A stretch of DNA of 8,021 bases from Fen-1362 sp964597035 (GTDB taxonomy: Bacteria > Planctomycetota > Phycisphaerae > Sedimentisphaerales > Anaerobacaceae), in the NCBI GenBank assembly GCA_964597035.1, contig CAZQWM010000068.1:1-8021 (forward strand), written 5' to 3'. A program made the translations under genes and the position numbers. Positions 1 through 5,936 of the stretch are shown in pieces. The notes under the pieces are model-generated. The model did no database searches. It was given only the letters and a program-made list of their open reading frames with translations, and was not told the DNA's origin. The stretch's first letter is position 1, and every line of letters begins with the position of its first letter.

Positions 1-3000
1 CCCTGAGGCCAGATGCTGAATACTATCGCCTGGCGGTCGAGCGATTCGTCGGCGCTGAAGGTCAGCGACCAGAATACACGATGGTAACGCCTGATTAGCG
101 TAATATTGCTTTCGACGTTGGCGCCGTAGTCAAAATCGAGCTGCTGCGAGAGCACCAGGGTATATCGCGGGTCGAGGACATAGCTTGCTGCAAAGACAAA
201 GGCATTGGAACCCTTCTCGTTCAGGACCTTGACGTTTCGCAGATACCTCGAGCCGATATAGTAGCTCAAGTCGGGCCAGCGCGTTCGTGAAAAGCCGACG
301 TCGAGCTGGTCAACTGTTCCGCTTTGCATATCGAAGTATCCGTCGCTGACAAAGGCGGTGGTATCGGTTATTTGCCAGGCATAGTCGGCACTGAAGTAGT
401 TTCTTCTCGGCCCGTAAACCTCGAACTTTTTCAGGCCCGCAGCGAGGTCGCCGTTAAGAATCCCCGGCATAGTATAAATCCGCAGGGGCGTCATCGGGCG
501 ATTCCAGATAAATCTGTCCGGGCCGAATCCGTCCTTTTGCTTTTCGCTGTCACCGACCCACGTCGCCCCGACATTCAGCCGCATCCAGTCAATTGTTGAC
601 TTGTCATTGTCCGGTCCTCGTTTGGTCTGCAATCGCTGTGACAAACCGAGATAAATCATGTCGTGCTGTTTTACGATGATGTCGCTTTCAGCAAAGACGG
701 CCGCAGCCAGCTCCGGCCTTATAGTATGTCGCAGGCCGTCGAGGTCCCAAAGCCGGGATTTAACCCCGCGGTATACCTTCCAGTATTCGCTCGACGCCCG
801 CAGGCCCGCCTCGCCGATTACTACAGTGTCTTCGTTGGCCATTCCGGCGTTGCTGCCGTCCACCAATGACCGGTTGAAACCGCTCCGGTCGTCAAAGCCG
901 ACCGTGCCGGCAACATAAGGCACCGTCTTTATTTCGCCCGCCCAGACGGGCATATCAAGCTCGCTTCGATGCCAGGCGAAGGTGAAGTGCTCCTCGGTCA
1001 TCGCCGTGGCGTGATAGTCACCTATCCGCTGGCGATACATCCCGCCTTCGCTGTCACTGTATAATGTCAGCTTGTCGTCTAAAAGCGATTGCCCAGTGAG
1101 GTGATATTCGGCACTGGGAAATTCCTCCATCTCATCGGCAAAGTCATTGAGCCGGCCCTTGCCCAGAATCGACATCCCCCAGTTGTCCTCGATTCTTTTG
1201 AGGTGCACGTATGTCTCGCGGTCGGGTCCGGTGTTATACTCTCTGCGGTAATAGCTTTCGACGAAGTTCTCGTCTGATTCGTAGTTTATGCCCATCGTCA
1301 CCTCCCAGTTGTAAGGCATAAACTCACGATGGACCCAGCCGAATCGTCCGCGAAGCTGTTCGGGCGGTTCGAGGTTGCGCCTGCTGCGAATGCGGCCGAG
1401 GCGGTCTTCGCCCCTGTCATCGATTATGTAGCCGACGATGCTGCCGAATCGGTCTTCGGTCGCGTAATCCACATCTATACCAGTGCCCAGGCCTCGTTTG
1501 CTGTAGTAATCCAGCTCAAATGTTCCATCGGTTCCTTCCGGCTCCTGCAGGCCGAGCAGCCGGGACAGATACCAGCGGCTCTCGACCGTAGTTCCCCATA
1601 TCGAATCGTGACTGACGCTTAAGCTTTTGAACGGGACGTCCGGGCGTTCAAGGTCGCTGCGCATAAAAGGCCAGTAGAAGACGGTCGATTTTCCGGCCTT
1701 TAGCCGGACGTCGCGCATCTCGAGGTCGTAGCTATTGTCCTTAATTTGGCCCTGTTGCTGGTCGAGTGCCGTGGTATCGGTAACAAGCACACTCGATGCC
1801 TCGACCGAAACCTGCGGTACATAAAATTCGCTGGTGGTCACAACCACGTTTTCTGCTGCGAACTTATTTTCCGCTAATTGCCTCAGCTTCGCCGCTCGAA
1901 TGTATATCGGGATTCCCCTGCCGGGGTCGAAACTTCTCATCTCCGCATTGACCGCCAGCCCCCGTTTGGCGACGAAATTATAATACATCTGGTCCGCTCT
2001 TATCGTGCGCAGGCCTTCCGTCATCACCACGTCGCCTTGAAGATAAACCGCTTGTATCGCCCCTTTGGCGGCGATGTCCTGTATCCCGCCCTGTTGTCCC
2101 TCATCGCTTAGCTTCTGGCTGGAATAAAACACAACTGCGGCGTCGGCCTGCATCTCGAGCAGTCCGCCTCGCTGGTCCTGCTTTTGCCAGAGGTAGAATC
2201 GCCCGATTATCGTGGTAATGTCGGCGCCTTCGAGTGTGCCGCCCCATTCGACATTGGGCTCCTGGTCCGTCGCAGGCGCCAAGTTCACCGGGTATCTCAC
2301 TGTCACCTTAGGTTGGCCCGGTTCAGCAGATGCCTGTGCTTTTTTCTTTCGGCCGAACAACCGGTCAATAAAACCGAATATACCTTCGCCGCTTTCCCTG
2401 CGACCCGGCTGTTCAGTCGTCGGCTCAATGGCCTCCCGCTTCGGTTCGACCGCCCGGGGCGGCTGTGGTTCAACACGTGGCTCGAGGCGAACCGGGGCAA
2501 GCGACTGGAACTGCGCCGAGAAATCCTCGCTGAGCGCCGAAACCGACGAGAATGCCTTGCTGTAAAAATCGCTTTCACGAACGTCAGCAGCTTCTCTACT
2601 ATCGGCAGTAACGAAAACTTCTCCGGTCGCAACAAACCAGACAACAATTGCATTCTCGGCTTCGACCATTTGCCAGTTAAGGCCGGGAAGCCGGATTCCT
2701 TTGTTCCTCCTTGCGGAGACCTTGCCCGTCACATAGGCCGAGATGCTTACCCCTGCGCCGGGTTCCGGTTTTTGCCTGAGCCAGATTACTGCACTTTGGC
2801 CTGTGAAGGTATCGGCCCCGGCTGATATGGAACAGTTGCCCTCGATGACGAGGGAATTCTCGCCGTTTTGGCCCTGGTAGCTGAGCAGCTTATCGCCGCT
2901 GATATGAACATCGCGGCCGAGAAATGCGCCGGCCTGCGGGCCTTCAATCGCACCGGCTGAACTGATTATGCCTGCCAGCAGAATTATCGGCAGCGAAAGT

Positions 3001-3038
3001 GCCATTGAAATTACAAGCTTCAGTGCCTTTGCCTTCAT
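1..3038 (-). CDS. lptD: LPS-assembly outer-membrane protein LptD/OstA-like, 3' end cut by window
   Basis: Proteins of the LptD/OstA family form the outer-membrane beta-barrel that inserts lipopolysaccharide into the outer leaflet. The frame is open for 1012 codons without a stop and leaves the window on the left; the last visible residues are FSIWPQ. Residues 1 to about 29 (MKAKALKLVISMALSLPIIL...) are a clear signal peptide. Residues about 180-245 are a Pro/Glu-rich linker with a basic patch (GRKKK). Residues about 265-420 look like the OstA/LptA beta-jellyroll (YLQGDVVMTEG, then IRADQMYYNF). The remainder is alternating aromatic beta-strand sequence typical of the barrel, including VFYWPFMRS and RHTIRPELAA, which match conserved LptD stretches. 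I chose the ATG at 3038 because it directly precedes the signal peptide, although no strong ribosome binding site is seen. An in-frame ATG at 3083 would add 15 residues but sits inside a hairpin and just after a candidate -10 box. I see only one cysteine in my translation, so the disulfide control known from E. coli LptD is unlikely. Confidence 0.88.
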   Translation of the reverse strand, partial: MKAKALKLVISMALSLPIILLAGIISSAGAIEGPQAGAFLGRDVHISGDKLLSYQGQNGENSLVIEGNCSISAGADTFTGQSAVIWLRQKPEPGAGVSISAYVTGKVSARRNKGIRLPGLNWQMVEAENAIVVWFVATGEVFVTADSREAADVRESDFYSKAFSSVSALSEDFSAQFQSLAPVRLEPRVEPQPPRAVEPKREAIEPTTEQPGRRESGEGIFGFIDRLFGRKKKAQASAEPGQPKVTVRYPVNLAPATDQEPNVEWGGTLEGADITTIIGRFYLWQKQDQRGGLLEMQADAAVVFYSSQKLSDEGQQGGIQDIAAKGAIQAVYLQGDVVMTEGLRTIRADQMYYNFVAKRGLAVNAEMRSFDPGRGIPIYIRAAKLRQLAENKFAAENVVVTTSEFYVPQVSVEASSVLVTDTTALDQQQGQIKDNSYDLEMRDVRLKAGKSTVFYWPFMRSDLERPDVPFKSLSVSHDSIWGTTVESRWYLSRLLGLQEPEGTDGTFELDYYSKRGLGTGIDVDYATEDRFGSIVGYIIDDRGEDRLGRIRSRRNLEPPEQLRGRFGWVHREFMPYNWEVTMGINYESDENFVESYYRREYNTGPDRETYVHLKRIEDNWGMSILGKGRLNDFADEMEEFPSAEYHLTGQSLLDDKLTLYSDSEGGMYRQRIGDYHATAMTEEHFTFAWHRSELDMPVWAGEIKTVPYVAGTVGFDDRSGFNRSLVDGSNAGMANEDTVVIGEAGLRASSEYWKVYRGVKSRLWDLDGLRHTIRPELAAAVFAESDIIVKQHDMIYLGLSQRLQTKRGPDNDKSTIDWMRLNVGATWVGDSEKQKDGFGPDRFIWNRPMTPLRIYTMPGILNGDLAAGLKKFEVYGPRRNYFSADYAWQITDTTAFVSDGYFDMQSGTVDQLDVGFSRTRWPDLSYYIGSRYLRNVKVLNEKGSNAFVFAASYVLDPRYTLVLSQQLDFDYGANVESNITLIRRYHRVFWSLTFSADESLDRQAIVFSIWPQ

Positions 3039-3071
3039 ACCTGTTCGATTTTGGCGGATTTCAGCTTGCCG

Positions 3072-3089
3072 CCGGCTTTCCATAGCCGG
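3072..3089 (-). repeat. Perfect 6-bp inverted repeat in the lptD leader
   Basis: On the minus strand CCGGCT and AGCCGG flank a 6-nt loop (ATGGAA), so a stable hairpin can form in the presumed 5' leader. The loop contains the alternative in-frame ATG at 3083. No T-run follows, so it is not an intrinsic terminator. Its role is unknown. Confidence 0.45.
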
Positions 3090-3102
3090 GGCTTTGGGCC
3101 AG

Positions 3103-3108
3103 ATTATA
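3103..3108 (-). promoter_or_regulatory. Putative -10 box for lptD-like gene
   Basis: On the minus strand this reads TATAAT, a perfect match to the bacterial -10 consensus. It would put the transcript start near 3096, about 58 nt before the ATG at 3038. No good -35 hexamer is visible at 16-18 nt spacing, so this is a suggestion. It argues for the 3038 start over the one at 3083. Confidence 0.35.
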
Positions 3109-3263
3109 CTCGTGGCCGTCCCCAAAGCCAGAAAAAACCCAAAGCCGCATAAGGGGCGGGGATTAGACGTATTTTCACCGAGAAGAGCGTCTGTCAGGAT
3201 GCGGCCGAGCTGTGGATTGCTCGTTTTAGGTTAGTAGGATATAAGGTTACACGGTAGTGGGTA

Positions 3264-3276
3264 TCAGGTTACCTGA
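3264..3276. repeat. 13-bp palindrome TCAGGT-T-ACCTGA
   Basis: Six-base arms are perfectly complementary around one central base. The same GTATC word lies at both sides (3261-3265 and 3277-3281), and AGGTTAC occurs twice, 22 nt apart. It could be an operator or a chance palindrome; it lies more than 150 nt upstream of the putative lptD promoter. Confidence 0.3.
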
Positions 3277-3297
3277 GTATCAAAAAAAAAGCTACCT

Positions 3298-3313
3298 TTC
3301 GACACGGTTCGAA
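3298..3313 (-). terminator. Weak stem-loop followed by T9, possible terminator of unit 1
   Basis: On the minus strand TTCGA and TCGAA pair across a 6-nt loop. After seven further bases comes TTTTTTTTT (complement of the A-run at 3282-3290). The stem has only 5 bp and two G:C pairs and is not adjacent to the T-run, so it is a poor intrinsic terminator. It is still the only candidate on the correct strand downstream of the 3558-4754 gene. Confidence 0.25.
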
Positions 3314-3361
3314 TCCTTCGACAAGTTCAGGATAAACAAGCTCACCACAGGCGGTTCCCCT

Positions 3362-3393
3362 GCCTACTGCTTGCAGGGACAAGCAGGACAGGC
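3362..3393. repeat. Stem-loop repeat-like element (CTGCTTG/CAAGCAG)
   Basis: Perfect 7-bp arms at 3367-3373 and 3380-3386 enclose a 6-nt loop. Outer GCCT/AGGC arms extend the stem with a small bulge. A plus-strand C4T6 run follows at 3397-3406, giving a terminator-like look, but no plus-strand gene precedes it. The neighbouring CCTTCGACAAGTTCAGG (from 3316) resembles short intergenic repeats I have seen scattered in environmental genomes. I cannot confirm copy number from one window. Confidence 0.45.
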
Positions 3394-3445
3394 TGACCCC
3401 TTTTTTCCACACGAGGGCTGAATTGTGAAATATTTTTATCCGCCG

Positions 3446-3502
3446 TTAGTCTGGCGGAACTGTCCCTTAGGGATTGTTTGGCTCGGCAACCGGGACAAGA
3501 TC
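3446..3502 (-). pseudogene. 3'-end remnant of a LolA-like (ORF B) paralogue
   Basis: The minus-strand frame reads DLVPVAEPNNP, a TAA (3469-3467), six more codons (GTVPPD) and a second in-frame TAA (3448-3446). The first part matches the C-terminus of the gene at 5937-7046 (DNLVPIAESNEPLN). The DNA around the last stop, TAACGGCGGATAAAA, is identical over 15 nt in both places (3434-3448 and 5925-5939). It lies just after the stop of the propeller-like gene, in another frame. I read it as the leftover end of an earlier ORF B gene whose body was lost or replaced. The homology is short but covers both protein and flanking DNA. Confidence 0.55.
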
Positions 3503-3557
3503 CGGCGTTGTATTTAGATTTCTTATTTTCAATTTCGTCGTTGAACTCGTCCTTGTC

Positions 3558-4754
3558 TTATTCTAAAGCAATAACCTTGGCTTTCATAGATGCTTCCTTG
3601 ATATTTCCTGCTGTTCCTTCGTCGAATACAGAAATCGTCCTATCGTTTACACGCATTAAATTAAAACCATTTATGCCAACTGCTCCACCAGGAGGACCCT
3701 CGTACCTGATATAGTCAAGTTTTATACCCTCTTGATCAAAACAATAAAATTCTAAAAGCTCATTTTGAACGACCCCGACTACAAAACCTTCTGTGCCCCA
3801 AGATGACACATCAGAATAAAAAACGTGACAGTCCTTAACAAATATTTCTTTCTCCCATAGAAGTTTCAACTCTTTCGTATAACATCTTGCCTCTAATAGT
3901 GTTTTGGAGTATTCATTATTTTTCTTATACAGCACTATTATATCACCGTTTTCGAGACAGCATACTTTAGGTAATATTCTAGGCATTCCTCCTGTAAAAT
4001 AATCTTCCCCGACTGTTTTCAGATTAGGGTCATACATTAATAAAAAATATTCTGCTATATTTTCGTTAGGGTCTTTTTCGGAAGTTTTTATCGATACCCC
4101 GACTATAGCTAAATCCAAATTAGCCATTTTATCAATATCGCTAAATATATCTGTCCGTCCCAAATCAAATAATTTCTCTTGAATTATTCTTCCCTGTCCA
4201 TCAATTCGCAGAAACATTCCATCACTGTTTCTATCTCCAACCAAAGCAAACGTATTATCCTGCAATGCTATCATCTTATTTATTGAATGACTTTCTATAG
4301 AGTTTAGAGGTGATACTATCTTTTCTTCTCTGTCAGATCTTGAAATAACCGCAACCTTTTGTTCTTTTTCAGCTTTTTGTTTACCTAATATTCCTACAGT
4401 TAAGAGATTGCCATTACTGTCACTGGCTATCGCGCAACCAGGTCCAACAGGAATAGCGTTTGTCCAAACCTTACTTCCATCGATATTTCTGGGCATAAGA
4501 CGAATTGCATCATCGCCTTTTATGTCCCAAAGTATATTGTCGCCCTTTATAGGAAACGAACCTTTGGGACACTCGATTGTAGATACAATTACTCCGCTTG
4601 CATCTTTGTTCAAACAGGAAGCAAGCGGAGCAGAATTTGTATTTGCATCCAATACCAATTCTTTTTCCCACAATATTCCAGCGCTGGTTATAGACGAGGC
4701 AAATAAACAAATGAATACTGTCAATATTTTTTTAGAAGTATCAAAAATATTCAT
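3558..4754 (-). CDS. Exported protein of 398 aa, probable beta-propeller (unit 1, ORF B)
   Basis: I do not recognise a named family. The start at 4754 is favoured over the ATG at 4802: it has AGGAG at 4762-4766 with 7 nt spacing and begins a signal peptide (MNIFDTSKKILTVF..., likely cleaved after TSA at residue 25). The earlier ATG would overlap the end of the upstream gene and add an n-region with no purpose. The mature part shows repeated blocks of about 45-60 residues with a pattern like 'x-L-x-D/N-x-x-x-hydrophobic-hydrophobic-x-G' followed by a strand and LLWEKE/ILWEKE or CFDQEG-type turns, as in PQQ/WD-type beta-propellers. It sits 32 nt downstream of the phospholipase-like gene and is probably co-transcribed. 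It is much AT-richer than lptD (17 G+C in 60 at 4021-4080, against 32 in 60 at 1021-1080). By position it could be the partner or immunity protein of the upstream gene, but that is inference. Confidence 0.8.
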   Translation of the reverse strand: MNIFDTSKKILTVFICLFASSITSAGILWEKELVLDANTNSAPLASCLNKDASGVIVSTIECPKGSFPIKGDNILWDIKGDDAIRLMPRNIDGSKVWTNAIPVGPGCAIASDSNGNLLTVGILGKQKAEKEQKVAVISRSDREEKIVSPLNSIESHSINKMIALQDNTFALVGDRNSDGMFLRIDGQGRIIQEKLFDLGRTDIFSDIDKMANLDLAIVGVSIKTSEKDPNENIAEYFLLMYDPNLKTVGEDYFTGGMPRILPKVCCLENGDIIVLYKKNNEYSKTLLEARCYTKELKLLWEKEIFVKDCHVFYSDVSSWGTEGFVVGVVQNELLEFYCFDQEGIKLDYIRYEGPPGGAVGINGFNLMRVNDRTISVFDEGTAGNIKEASMKAKVIALE

Positions 4755-4761
4755 AATAAAG

Positions 4762-4766
4762 CTCCT
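4762..4766 (-). promoter_or_regulatory. Ribosome binding site deciding the 4754 start
   Basis: Minus strand AGGAG lies 7 nt before the ATG at 4754. It selects this start over the in-frame ATG at 4802, which has no comparable site and overlaps the upstream stop codon (TAG at 4789-4787). Confidence 0.75.
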
Positions 4767-4786
4767 AATTTGTAATGTTATTAATT

Positions 4787-5851
4787 CTAACCGCAGGAAC
4801 ACGCCTGGGAGGCATCAAATGCGCCCTGGCCTCCAAGATCCACAGCTCCGTAATACGCGCGAGCAGCTTCAAAACACGGAAGTCCGCAATTGCTTCCAGT
4901 GCAAAATTCCAACATTGCGTCTAAAAAATTTGAATTACAGGTACCCTTATTATTACCACATTCCCCGTAACAATCATCATGTGCATTACAAGGTCCAAGA
5001 AAACTTGTATCATCGCATCCGGTTGGATTATCGGGAATAATATCTGGTCCACCACAAGGGCCACATCCGTTCGGAGCACAACAACAGTTGCCATTACGGC
5101 AGGTCAGGTTCGGGTCGCCTCCGCAAACCACGCAATATATATCAAAAAAACAGCTCTCGCATTTTTCAGGGTCACAGCATTCGCCATGACAACACGTTTC
5201 ATTGATGTCACATAAATAATAGAAATACGGGGAAAAATCATCACAACACTGCTGGGTTGATGTATCATAATGTTCTTCCCCACAGCACGCCTCGCCTTTA
5301 CAACAGACATATACCTGTGTTTCCTTGCTGGTGTCGCAGTCGTCTATACTCGCCGTTACGGTTTGCATTCCGCACGAATTGAAATCAATCGAATACGTAT
5401 TGCTGCTGTAAGGAAATCCCGTGCCCCCGCCCGTCCAGGACCACGTCACCCTACTAAGCACACCAGCATTCATGGGGCTGGTCTCCACAGTGAAGTAGTC
5501 AAAACGGCCTTCACAGCAAATATCGTCAGGCCCGACATCCACGACTTCAACGGGCCTGGGGCCGATGGAGCCGTCACACCATGTGCAACTCGGGTCGTAG
5601 CATTCGCATTGCTGATTATCCGGTCCGTAATAACAAGGCGACTGGCCTTCAGGACAGGTTGATTCGCACACGTATTTACCGTATTCATTTTGTCTGCATT
5701 CCGAGCATGGTGAAATGCACTCGTCTACACATTGTCCATTTTGATTGCAACGCTTGCACGGCTGCGTGCATTTATCCACGCAACTCCCCTCTTCGCAAAC
5801 CAAACAGATGTTCTCACAGTCTTCATCGGAATTGCAGGGGGGATTCCATAT
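4787..5851 (-). CDS. Cys-rich protein with PKD-like domain and phospholipase A2-like C-terminus (unit 1, ORF A); no start codon
   Basis: The frame opens right after a TGA (5854-5852). The only conventional start, TTG at 5803, falls inside a CLVC motif, so I give the open frame; numbering here is from that TTG. Residues 1-60: tandem short repeats of the type C-x2-C-x(4-9)-C-[VI]-[DE]-x-C. Residues about 85-165: a PKD/Ig-like domain (RVTWSWTGGG, then QTVTASIDDCDTSK). Residues about 165-240: a dense Cys linker. Residues about 240-338: a secreted phospholipase A2-like domain with a glycine/Cys loop (NGCGPCGG), then PCNAHDDCYGECG with the His275-Asp276 pair and a following K-x2-C-x3-F. In that family the His-Asp acts in ester cleavage of phospholipids, with Ca2+ bound by the Gly loop. 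About 51 of 338 residues are Cys, implying a disulfide-bonded, extracytoplasmic protein, yet no signal peptide is encoded. The N-terminal half is nearly identical to the gene at 7068-7988. It could be a silent cassette instead of an expressed gene. Confidence 0.78.
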   Translation of the reverse strand: MWNPPCNSDEDCENICLVCEEGSCVDKCTQPCKRCNQNGQCVDECISPCSECRQNEYGKYVCESTCPEGQSPCYYGPDNQQCECYDPSCTWCDGSIGPRPVEVVDVGPDDICCEGRFDYFTVETSPMNAGVLSRVTWSWTGGGTGFPYSSNTYSIDFNSCGMQTVTASIDDCDTSKETQVYVCCKGEACCGEEHYDTSTQQCCDDFSPYFYYLCDINETCCHGECCDPEKCESCFFDIYCVVCGGDPNLTCRNGNCCCAPNGCGPCGGPDIIPDNPTGCDDTSFLGPCNAHDDCYGECGNNKGTCNSNFLDAMLEFCTGSNCGLPCFEAARAYYGAVDLGGQGAFDASQACSCG

Positions 5852-5900
5852 TCACTTGTGAAAGGACGTAAAATCGCCTGCGGCCTGTGCGCCGCAGGCG
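5300..5900 (-). repeat. Long direct repeat, copy 1 (5' flank plus N-terminal half of ORF A)
   Basis: This stretch aligns with 7455-8021. It covers the hairpin arm, the T-run, the shared TTTCACAAGTGAATATGGAA leader, the Cys repeats and the PKD-like domain. In the PKD-like part 72 of 84 aligned residues are identical by hand count, with two gap positions. Similarity stops abruptly after the VCC of the PKD-like domain, where the two C-terminal domains diverge completely. The second copy is cut by the window edge, so the repeat may extend further upstream. Confidence 0.85.
5871..5900 (-). terminator. Intrinsic terminator-like hairpin at end of unit 2
   Basis: Perfect 10-bp arms CGCCTGCGGC / GCCGCAGGCG (5875-5884 and 5891-5900) enclose a 6-nt loop; ATTTTA follows on the minus strand. 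It lies 37 nt after the stop of the LolA-like gene, so it plausibly ends that operon. The T-run is short here (four) but is six T in the second copy at 8006-8011. Confidence 0.65.
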
Positions 5901-5936
5901 TATCCAAAATCTGCCAATAAACAATTTTATCCGCCG

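Larger units (their letters stand above)
3039..3557. other. Non-coding region between the propeller-like gene and lptD
   Basis: About 520 nt without a convincing intact gene. Going left to right it holds the lptD leader and putative promoter (to about 3110), a short direct repeat (AGGTTAC at 3244-3250 and 3266-3272) and a palindrome (3264-3276). A run of nine A follows at 3282-3290. Next come an imperfect stem-loop sequence (3298-3313), a strong stem-loop (3362-3393) and the 3' remnant of a LolA-like gene (3446-3502). The lptD frame stays open upstream to a TAA at 3231-3233, but without a convincing start other than 3038 or 3083. Confidence 0.6.

Noticed and set aside
2303..2653. Minus-strand 116-codon frame inside lptD
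   Set aside because: It overlaps the lptD frame out of phase and yields an Arg/Ser-rich product typical of a shadow frame in GC-rich coding DNA.
2184..2825. Long plus-strand open frame of 213 codons opposite lptD
   Set aside because: It is antisense to a continuous 1012-codon frame with a signal peptide and LptD motifs; its own product (rich in Arg, Pro and Cys without domain pattern) has no family features or ribosome binding site.
3362..3406. Plus-strand intrinsic terminator
   Set aside because: The stem-loop plus C4T6 looks right, but no plus-strand gene lies to its left; I list it as a repeat-like element instead.
4755..4802. ATG at 4802 as start of the propeller-like gene
   Set aside because: It overlaps the upstream gene's stop and lacks a ribosome binding site, while the ATG at 4754 has AGGAG at ideal distance and starts a clean signal peptide.
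5801..5803. TTG at 5803 (and 7940) as true start of ORF A
   Set aside because: The TTG is the Leu of a CLVC pair within the first Cys repeat, lacks a ribosome binding site, and the codons before it differ only silently between copies.
5852..5854. In-frame TGA read as Trp or selenocysteine
   Set aside because: Codons just upstream of TGA differ non-silently between copies, a terminator-like hairpin lies there, and no other gene in the window needs TGA as a sense codon.
5725..5907. Minus-strand ATG frame starting at 5907 that spans the ORF A opening
   Set aside because: It runs through the terminator hairpin, is out of phase with the Cys-rich frame and ends after 60 codons without any domain pattern.
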